A DNA stretch of 64,000 nt, from contig JAAOOA010000145.1 in the NCBI GenBank assembly GCA_012861695.1, forward strand, positions 496,001-560,000. The letters run 5' to 3'. Positions 55,240 to 64,000 of this stretch are shown one piece after another. Both the position numbers and the translations under genes were made by a program. The DNA comes from Trematomus loennbergii. Taxonomy: Eukaryota; Chordata; Actinopteri; Perciformes; Nototheniidae. Each line of letters begins with the position of its first letter. The first letter of the stretch is position 1. The notes under the pieces were generated by a model. That model was not told where the DNA came from and did no database searches. It saw only the letters and a list, made by a program, of their open reading frames with translations.

Positions 55240-56269
55240 AAGTATACAATTTACAAAATACACATCCTGTAACAGTGTATATTATATATCCTCCCATTTA
55301 CTACAATGTAAATGGCATTTACCCAAAATAATAATATATTTACCAAATCAGACATGGGAGAGTCCAAATTGTCAATATATATAAATTGCTATATTTGAAG
55401 GCCGGAATATTTGTTAATTTAAGTACAACCAATCTCTCACATTCGACCAAACAAATTCAGAAAAAGGGCAAGAGAAAATTTTTTTTCCAACGATCATCAG
55501 ATAAATTACAAAAGGAACATGGTTCCACTTCAAATTTAAAAAAGTAGAAACGGGTAGATTTTATGAACAATTTTAAATGAGTTTCTTTGCTTTAGGGGAA
55601 ATAGGCCATTTTATAAAATAAGATAGAGCTTTTTCCATTACAGATAAAGTGTCTAAATCGGTCACTTGAGGAAATAAGCCTCTGTTAAAATTGTGAAAAA
55701 ATGTGGGATTTCAGGGAAGCATTAATAGATTTGTTATTCTTAAGAGTATCGCCAATAATTTCCAAATTAGGTAAAACTGATACAACATTTGAGTACAGTA
55801 AAGTATTATGAATCATTCCAATAAGCGGTACAGGAATTGCTTTACAGATTTTGTTATAATCTTGAGCAGTACACGTTATATTGTATTTCGTTGAAAAGGC
55901 CAAAAACTCTAGCAGTTTACCATTGCAATCTAGTAAATCACTAACAAACAAAATACCCCTCTCATGCCAATCACTCCTAAACAAGGATTTTCTGTTTATG
56001 ATAATCACTCTATTGTTCCATAACGTAGATCCATGAGGAGAAAAATTGTGGGTAAATATCATCTTCCAATAATGAAGTATCTGCTTATGAAAATTTGACA
56101 ATTTGGTCGGAATCTTATTAACCTCAAAATCACATTTTAAAAGAAAATCAAACCCTCCTAGACGTTTAAATATGGCCTTTGGAATATGGAACCACATGGA
56201 TTCTGGCTGGGACAAAAAAGCTTTCAACCATTTTATTTTAATTGTTCCAATCATCGATTCAAAGTCTAA

Positions 56270-57257
56270 GGCCCCGCTCACACGGGACCGTTTGCGTTTA
56301 TGCACAGTATGCGTATTCAAAAAAGTCTTCCGTTCACATGCATTTGTTTCATTTAACGTGTCTGTTCAAACGAGGCTGCTGGAAACGCTGTAGTAGTACA
56401 TATGCCGGGACTGTAAGTGGCGCTGTAACTTCCGCCAAAATACACCAAAAGCCGCGAAGAAGAGCAGCCCGAGCAGCCCCGCTGCAATGTTGCCATGGCT
56501 ACCCTTCTGTTTAAGCCCCGCGGTGTATTTAGCAACATGTAGTTCATGTAATTCTCCATGTCCACTTGTTGCTGATGGTTGTGGTAGAGGAGCTGTAGAT
56601 TTTGCACTAATATCTGTAGCATGGTCAGTAGCAGTAGCACTAGCAGTAGCTACTGACAGGAGGAAGTGTGTGGCGATTGCTGGTATTCAGCGGGATATAG
56701 TCATTTCCTCAGCATATGGATAAATGCAACGGGGAAGTTAACTGAAAGAAACCGAATCTGTGGATATTGCATCGACCGACCAAGAAGCACGTCTCCGTGG
56801 AGAGGACGCGCTCAGAAAGAGAGAGATATTCTCTACAAACACCGGGTGAGATCCTCCTTTGTGAATATAATGGATCAATGCATGAAATCTGACTCTGTTT
56901 ATTTTGTTTAAGGAGTATATTGGGCCTTAACAATTCTGGTTTGCCTTTTATAATATTATTTCATTCAAGAACCCCTTGTGCGTTTAATTAACACAGCTAT
57001 TTTTGATAGTTGCTACAGCAGTGAGCAGGAGAGGTGGGGAGAGGCGGGGCTATCGCTATTTTTTCAGGAAATATTCGTATAGAGGCGATTACACGGACTC
57101 GGTTGACCCCCCAGAGCGTTTCGTTTGCAATTCTATCCACCTTGGACCCGTTATCGTTTGTGTGGGTCAGTTTCTATCGGCCTCGTGTAAATAATAGGGC
57201 TATACGCATGCGAAACTATGCAGATACAAGCAGTTTTCTCCTCGTGTAAACGGCGCC
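56270..57257 (+). mobile_element. Harbinger-like non-autonomous transposon (copy 2) in L1
   Basis: Ends GGCCCCGCTCACACGGGA / CTCGTGTAAACGGCGCC, with TAA at 56267-56269 and 57258-57260. The L1 reading frame rejoins exactly across it (GIKA then LDFES). Opposite orientation to 1018-2206. Length 988 bp, no transposase recognised. Confidence 0.85.
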
Positions 57258-57591
57258 TAAAGCTTTAATTCCGCCTTTATCATATTCTTTAACAAGCTGT
57301 GACTTTTTAATGTAGTGAGTTTTATTTCTCCACAAGAATTGGAAAATAATTGAGTTGGCTTTTTTATATTAGCCGAAGAGACAAAACATGAGTGGCATGG
57401 ATAAATAAGTTTAGATATACCTTCTGCTTTAGTAAGAAGAACTCTGCCAAAAATAGTAAGATCTCTAGTTAACCAACGACTGAGAGATTTCTTCATATCT
57501 GTGATACGGTTACAAATATTAAGATCTTCTCTCCTGATATAATTTTTAGATAATGTTATTCCCAAATATTTCACCTCAGGTACCACTCTAA

Positions 57592-58364
57592 TGGCGCATT
57601 TCCACCACACGGTCGGCCTCGGCCTCGCTCGGTACTGCTAGGCCGCGTTGGGCCTTGTTAGGGCCGGCTCACTTCATGCTGCGCTTCCATTACAGTTTAG
57701 GAACTGGGGTAGTTACTATAGTAACGCAGTGTAGGCGGAGCCGTGACGTCATCTTCAATGAGAACCCCAGAAAAACAACACAGCCGTTAGCTGTTAGCAC
57801 TCAGAGCTCACAGCTCCTCATATCTGTTCAGAAACTAGACAAAGTTAAACAAGTACAAACCACAGACTGCCTGTGTCATGGCGAATACAGTCGCTGCTTT
57901 ATTTATGTCGATAGGCCGTTGTTGTGAGTGTGGACGGTCGGAGCATATATTGCGTTAGCTTAGCCAATCTCCATTTAGAAAAACACGCATTTTAAAAGGT
58001 TTTTCGCCTGCCGTCTGTCTGCAGACTTGACAAAGCATTAATTCATGGTTTTTACTAACCGGTATCAGTATGTTGTTACTTCGGCATCATTTTGAAACGT
58101 GTATTACAATTAAATCACGGTCAAATATGTTCATCTTGTTGTAGTTGTAGCCCCCTTGCCAGCGATTCTCTCTCTAGTTTAGCAAACTCAGCCCGACTCA
58201 GCCCTGTTTGTTGGCCCCGATAGAACCACGATTTTGTCGGGCCAGAAAAGAGGTGAAAAAGTACCCCCGGGCCGGAACTAGGCCTAGTGGAAACGCAACC
58301 AAAAACGGGCCCGGCACGACACGGCACGCTTAAACCGCGCTCCGCGCCATGGTGGAAATGCCCA
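57592..58364 (-). mobile_element. Harbinger-family MITE in L1
   Basis: The TGGCGCATTTCCACCA / TGGTGGAAATGCCCA ends are those of the 3.8-kb Harbinger at 34876, and the TAA duplication (57589-57591, 58365-58367) matches its target. Length 773 bp. The interior shares GTTGTAGCCCCCTTGCCAGC with 42200-42488. Confidence 0.9.
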
Positions 58365-58763
58365 TAATAGAGTCAATAGTGGAATCATCACATGAATGGA
58401 TAGGGAGTAATTTTGAAAGATTAAGAGATAACCCTGATGCTTTTGAAAAAATTGAAATTGTGTTAAGAGTTTCCTTTACCATGGATTTATTCTTTAGGAA
58501 AATGGATGTGTCATCCGCAAATTGACTAATTTTGAACTCTTGTCAAAGAGGGTAATGCCTAATATTTTGTGATTCTTTATAATAAGCGTTGTTAATACTT
58601 GGGTGGTCAGAATAAATAATTTGGGGGAAATAGGGCAACCCTGTCGAATACCCAACCCGGTATCACGGCAAGACGTGAACATGTGACGATCTACCATGCT
58701 GGGAGACGTGAATATGTCACGGTTTCGTCCCTTCAAACGTGACAGTTACACGGTATTGTTAAC

Positions 58764-58955
58764 ATGGCCCAACCAGTGGAGAAATACCCGGAAGTGCCTA
58801 GCAAATGGGCCGCGCCTATTGGTCGGTTTTTATTGTCAAAATTAGATGTTTTTAATTTATTTTGTAATCGTCACACTCAATTTCGCCAATGTTCTTGTTG
58901 CCCTAGCTGGTCGACACCTCTTTTAGCAGAAACAAAGGCTACATTAATGTATTAA
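58764..58955 (+). CDS. Small ORF in the foldback arm (mirrored at 61378-61569)
   Basis: 63 codons: MAQPVEKYPEVPSKWAAPIG, then a C/H-containing tail (NRHTQFRQCSCCPSW). The copy in the other arm differs by one codon (Gln to Arg). The conservation follows from the arm identity, not from proven coding. Function unknown; a chance ORF is quite possible. Confidence 0.25.
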   Translation: MAQPVEKYPEVPSKWAAPIGRFLLSKLDVFNLFCNRHTQFRQCSCCPSWSTPLLAETKATLMY

Positions 58956-59226
58956 ATCGATGTTAATCCATGTGTGTGGAGGTGAGGATGTGGAATTAAC
59001 GGACGTGACGTTGTGTGATTGCGTTGCCAGGCAACGCAATTTACAAACTCTTCAACTACAACTCGAATTATATTTTAAAACATTTTAAAATGCCTCACGA
59101 AGGCCTCACGAAATACTTTAATGTAAATTAAAATGTAAATGTGAAGGAATGTGTGTAATGTGGTGAATGACATTATTCACCCACGGATCTATGGATTGGG
59201 GGTATTGTTCCGCACGGACATTTTAT

Positions 59227-59505
59227 TTAACCGGACTCCTGTTCATGTGAAATCCGAAAACATTTAAAAAAAATAAATACTTTATTCCGGGTTTGCTTGC
59301 TTTTCTCTTTGGAGGTCATCACATAACGGCATTGTAATACACGGTTCGGCTGCATTAAATATGACATATCTGCCGTAGTTCTGTATTTATAGAGCCCTGA
59401 TGAGAAGACTTCTGGACAAACAGGAAGCACTGCCGCCAAAACTGAAAACGTGACGTGGATCATAAATATATCAGCAACTAAACAACATCTTACATTTCTT
59501 TTCAC
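59227..59505 (-). CDS. Small ORF in the foldback arm (mirrored at 60831-61106)
   Basis: 92 codons starting MKRNVRCCLVADIFMIHVTF; 91 codons in the other arm with one residue fewer. There is a hydrophobic N-terminal stretch (IFMIHVTFSVLAAVLPV) and a basic C terminus. No family recognised. Its indel between arms keeps frame (3 bp), which is mildly suggestive of coding but can be chance. Confidence 0.25.
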   Translation of the reverse strand: MKRNVRCCLVADIFMIHVTFSVLAAVLPVCPEVFSSGLYKYRTTADMSYLMQPNRVLQCRYVMTSKEKSKQTRNKVFIFFKCFRISHEQESG

Positions 59506-62500
59506 GCAATACGTCTCCTTGCAGTATCAATACTAATTCGGTTGACTTTTATATTTGATCCAATTGGTAGATAGGTTATATTTACACCATAACGGTGCAC
59601 AGCTGATAGAAAGGGACACCTACTGGTTAAAGCACGTTATTGCATTTTATTATTATTATTTTTCACAAAAATGAAACCATCAATAGCAAAAACAGAATTA
59701 ACTGTCATTAGTAAACCACTCAAATAAAAAAAATCATAAGTGGTTTTGTTTTACATATATTTTAAGGATAATAATAGCAATGTAACACTGTCTATGACAC
59801 TTACTGGATAACACTGATTTGAAAAACATACAGAAAAAACTAATTCACTGCCCTTAATAAAGTATTTAAATATACATTTCAGGTGTGCTGTTTTGTTTAG
59901 ATCATTAACATCTGGAGCTTTTAATGTCCTTTTTGATTATTGTTACACCAGGTCTTGTCAAAACCTTTATTCCATATTCAATATCCATTACTAAACAAAA
60001 CAGCAATTCTACTCCACTACAATTCAGAGGTTAACCTGGTATTTTTACTCCACTACATTTATTTTAGTTACTTTGCAGATTCTGATTAATGATGTGAAAT
60101 ATAAACAACCCTTAAATCAGGCTTTAGTTACACCTGAGTAAAATTCAGGGAAAGGTGATTGTCAAGTGCCAACAATAAGGAGAGATATTTGATAGTTGCT
60201 GCTTGAGAAGACTAAACATTTATCTGCAGATCCCTATAAAGTATATTCATTACTCGTTATTCTCTACTAATAGTTAATTAAAGACTGTATATAATGGCTA
60301 TTTTGCATATCCCTTTCAAGATTTCAAGATTTTCTAAGGTTCATTGACATATACACAACTAATTCAATAACGTGCTTTAACCACTAGGTGTTGCACACAA
60401 GGTACACACAGCCATAATAACTTTGTATTACGAGTGTAGGACACTTGTGTATGTATAACATCTGAAGATGTGTAGTTTTATTCATGTTTTCACATAATTG
60501 TACAGGATATTGCTATATTATTTCACATGTTTTACTTCTAATATCTGATTTGTAAAACATCACAGACAGAAAGGTATATCCGTCATTTAACAGTAAGCTA
60601 TTGCAATTCTGAATCCATAGATGTGTCTCCCATCACCCAAATCCCCTGACTATTCTCTCAACTCAGTATTTACATTCTTATATTCAAAGAAAATCAGTAA
60701 TATCTTTAAAAACGACAAGTCCTTTTATATCAGCTGTCCACCGTTATGGTGTAAATATAACCTATCTACCAATTGGATCAAATATAAAAGTCAACCGAAT
60801 TAGTATTGATACTGCAAGGAGACGTATTGTGTGAAAAGAAATGTAAGATGTTTAATTGCTGATATATTTATGATCCACGTCACGTTTTCAGTTTTGGCGG
60901 CAGTGCTTCCTGTTTGTCCAGAAGTCTTCTCATCAGGGCTCTATAAATACAGAACTACGGCAGATATGTCATATTTAATGCAGCCAAACCGTGTATTACA
61001 ATGCCGTTATGTGATGACCTCCAAAGAGAAAAGCAAGCAAACTCGGAATAAAGTATTTTTTTTTTTTAAATGTTTTCGGATTTCACATGAACAGGAGTCC
61101 GGTTAACTAAAATGTCCGTGCGCAACAATACCCCCAACCCATAGATCCGTGGGTGAATAATGTCATTCACCACATTACACACATTCCTTCACATTTACAT
61201 TTTAATTTACATTAAAGTATTTCGTGAGGCCTTCGTGAGGCATTTTAAAATGTTTTAAAATATAATTCGGGTTGTAGTTGAAGAGTTTGTAAATTGCGTT
61301 GCCTGGCAACGCAATCACACAACGTCACGTCCGTTAATTCCACATCCTCACCTCCACACACATGGATTAACATCGATTTAATACATTAATGTAGCCTTTG
61401 TTTCTGCTAAAAGAGGTGTCGACCAGCTAGGGCAACAAGAACATTGGCGAAATCGAGTGTGACGATTACAAAATAAATTAAAAACATCTAATTTTGACAA
61501 TAAAAACCGACCAATAGGCGCGGCCCATTTGCTAGGCACTTCCGGGTATTTCTCCACTGGTTGGGCCATGTTAACAATACCGTGTAACTGTCACGTTTGA
61601 AGGGACGAAACCGTGACATATTCACGTCTCCCAGCATGGTAGATCGTCACATGTTCACGTCTTGCCGTGATACCGGTTGCGAATACCACGTAAAACCTTA
61701 AACCTAGGGCTCATTCCAGGGTTCAAAGATACAGAACTATAAATGTCCGAGTAGAGCATCCTAATATGTTGCAGAAATGTTCACCAAAACCCAGAAATGT
61801 CAGTTTCCATTAAAAAGGAATGTTCAACAGTATCAAAAGCCTTGTAAAATCCAGAAATAGTACGAGACCTTCAGTATCAATAAACTCCTGGTAATCAAGC
61901 ATATCCAATATCAGTCTGGTATGGTTATGAATACTTCTGCCCTTTATAAAGGCTGATTGACATCATCTATTAGTTGATTCAGACCGAGTTTAACCTGTTA
62001 GCATAAACATGTGCTAAAAGTTTGTAATCATTACATAACAGGGTAATAGGTCTCCAAATCCAACAAAATATATTTTTATTTGGTTTTGGAATTAAGGAAT
62101 AAGGCCATGTTTCATGGTTGGCGAAAGGTTTCCTGCTGAAATGCAATCTGTGAACGCCTTATAAAGCATTTCTCGCACATCTGACCAAAAACATTTATAA
62201 AACTCTATGGTTAAACCATCCAGCCCTGGTGATTTGCCACCAGGACATTTGCAGTAATGCACTATCTAATTCTTCAATTTTTAGTCCATCGTCCATATAC
62301 TGTTAAAATAATAATCTATTGTCTTTTGAATTCTGTAATTTTACTAAAAAAGTCACAATTTTCTTTAGAAAACTTTGAGTTATATAAATTGCTATAAAAA
62401 AAGTCTAATTTCTTCATTTATCTGGTCTTGATTTTCAATAGTGACATCATTAATAATCAGTTTTTGGATTTCTGTTTCACTTGTCTTTGCTTTTCAAGAT

Positions 62501-63737
62501 TGAAGAAATAAGAAGTGTTTTTCTCTCCTGCTCAATCCATCGGGCTCTCCAACGAATAAAAGCTCCCTTTGCTTTTTCCAAATACATGTTGTCTAATTGA
62601 GTTTGTAAATTGTTCAGTTGAATTTGCTCATCAATGATAACTCAGCTTTAAGGCATACTATTAATTGCACTTGTCATCTCTGTTGTTTTTGTTTCTTTAA
62701 TCTAGAGAGTATTTACAGGATTTTATCGCAATCTGTCTCACACTAAATTTAAACCATTCCCATTACTGAGAGATGACATATCCAAAGCCAGAGTTTCTTT
62801 ATCAGTTGTTGATCTCTCTACAAAAATCTGCATTCTCCAAAAGACTATTATTGAATTTCCATATAGATTTAAGATTGGGACTGAAGTTGCATAGTACAAA
62901 GGACAAAGAGATGACAGTGATCCGTCAGAGGTGATGCTGAAATGTCACACTTTGAGACATTATTAGTTAAACTAGTAGAGATTAACCAATAATCGAGCCT
63001 AGAGCACTGACCATTGTTAGAAGAGTTAAACCACATATGACTTTGAGGGATTATTATTCTCCAAACATCAGTTAAATTAAGTTAGAGGCCAAGTGAATAA
63101 TAGAATCATTAAAATTATGACATTGTCCCCTTAAAGGAAGACGATCTAACCACTCATCAGGAACTACATTAAAATCCCCTCCGATTATAATCTTATCAGT
63201 CATATAAAGTACTTTCCATTCCTCTAATTTTGGCACAAGATAATCTTTCTGTTATACCCATAAACACACACCAGTATGTAATTAGACCCATTATTAACAT
63301 CAGTCACAACCATTAGCCAATGACCGTTTGTATCACTCCTGTGGTCAATTATATTTCCAGGTAACCTGTTAAAAAATCATCACTCCAGCCGAATGTGTTG
63401 TTCCATGGCTGAAAAAAATGTTGTCTCCCCATTGTACTTTCCAGAACTTAGTGTCGCCTCTGCAGAATGAGTTTCTTGCAGAAAAACACCATTTGCTTTT
63501 GTTCCTTACAAAAAAGAAAAATTGCCTTACGTTTCACATGTTTTTTAGCCCCTAGCATTTACGGATATGAAAGATAACATTGAAAGAGCAAAGATAGATC
63601 CTTAAGAAAATGCGCAAAGGAATGCTATATCGATGCGCAGGAGTGATTAACGTAGCCCTTAACAAACATATTTAGTGCAATAGCTCACAACATTTTGAAT
63701 ATAACCTGAGACAAGTCCAATCCTATAAACACTCAAA

Positions 63738-64000
63738 TGGCGCGTTTCCACTACAGCGTGGAGCACGGTTTAAGAGGGCTGTGACGTCAGCGGCCCGTCT
63801 TTGGTTGCGTTCCACTTGGCCTAGTACCGGCCGGCGGGTCCTAATTCACAGTTTTTCTGGCCTCATAAAATCGCGGGTCTAGGGCCAGAGACAACGGGGC
63901 TGAGTATGCTAAACTAGAGAGAGCATCGCTGGCAAGGGGGCTACAACTACAACAAGATGGACATATTTGACCGTGATTTAATTGTAATACACGTTTCAAA
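63738..64000 (+). mobile_element. Harbinger-family copy, cut by the window end
   Basis: It begins TGGCGCGTTTCCACTACAGC like 34876 and continues with GAGGGCTGTGACGTCAGCGGCCCG and, near the end, GGCAAGGGGGCTACAACTAC as in the MITE at 57592. It has no room here for genes; the right end is outside. Confidence 0.85.

Larger units (their letters stand above)
58653..61679 (+). mobile_element. Giant foldback element with about 950-bp arms in L1
   Basis: Left arm 58653-59615, right arm 60727-61679, reverse complements and nearly identical. The ends are CAACC(C)GGTATCACGGC and the perfect 8-bp duplication CGAATACC lies at 58645-58652 and 61680-61687. The 1.1-kb spacer holds a piece of the CAGTGGTGTAAAG family (60001-60160) and no transposase. 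Each arm carries the same two small ORFs (58764-58955 and 59505-59227, mirrored at 61569-61378 and 60831-61106), with no recognised domain. The duplication length suggests hAT, but the long arms are unusual. Confidence 0.9.
55240..63737 (-). mobile_element. L1-type LINE, ORF2 nearly complete, split by three DNA transposons
   Basis: On the - strand the ORF2 region starts near 63580 (MLSFISVNARG...). Endonuclease: KKHVKRKAIFLFCKEQK, then GGDFNVVPDEWLDRLP-like text at about 63180-63130. RT: GLTIEFYKCFWSDVREMLYK at about 62200; GIRQGCPISPKLF at 58650; the FADD motif at 58510-58521. The C-terminal part runs through VKYLGITLSKN (57550) and DFESMIGTIKIKWLKAF (56250) to about 55250. After removing 56270-57257, 57592-58364 and 58653-61679, about 3.5 kb remains, the usual size of L1 ORF2. 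Many stops in the 61.7-63.6 kb part show age. No ORF1 is seen. Confidence 0.85.

Overview
The window looks like genomic DNA from a teleost fish, probably a spiny-rayed one (inference; no species call is possible). The evidence is a fish-type NLR gene with a C3HC4 RING exon, a FISNA-NACHT exon and LRR exons of about 174 bp, long CA/GT microsatellites, and a dense set of fish-type transposable elements: DIRS, L2, L1, BEL/Pao, Harbinger, many hAT families and TTAA-site elements.

Layout. At 0.5-2.3 kb lies a duplicated 3'-UTR fragment, split by a DNA transposon; a second copy of this fragment is at 43.1-43.8 kb. One NLRC3-like gene runs on the + strand from about 3.2 to 33.65 kb: a 5' non-coding exon, two short N-terminal exons, a RING exon, a large FISNA-NACHT exon, three LRR exons and a short possible end. 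Its introns are swollen by nested transposons, and the NACHT and LRR exons carry several single-base frameshifts. From 33.9 to 38.8 kb a TTAA-site element holds a two-gene Harbinger transposon. From 38.9 to 40.3 kb are BEL/Pao and LINE fossils. At 42.55 kb is the last coding exon of an unidentified gene with its 3' UTR. From 44 to 55 kb are further hAT-like elements and a second copy of the 7.6-8.9 kb repeat. From 55.2 to 63.7 kb an L1-type LINE lies on the - strand, split by three DNA transposons. The window ends inside another Harbinger-family copy.

Many insertions can be proved from the window alone. Target-site duplications are visible at base resolution, and four insertions have a paralogous unoccupied or comparison site elsewhere in the same 64 kb. 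This gives a relative order: TTAA element, then DIRS, then L2 inside NLR intron 6; LTR-like element, then TTAA element in intron 5; and L1, then three separate DNA transposons. Apart from the NLR gene and the terminal exon at 42.5 kb, I see no host protein-coding gene. No bacterial-type operon, CRISPR array or rRNA is present.

The same kind of defect, loss of one base in otherwise well preserved reading frames, recurs in the NLR, L2, DIRS and Harbinger sequences. That fits either ordinary decay or uncorrected indels in a long-read assembly. The window cannot separate the two.
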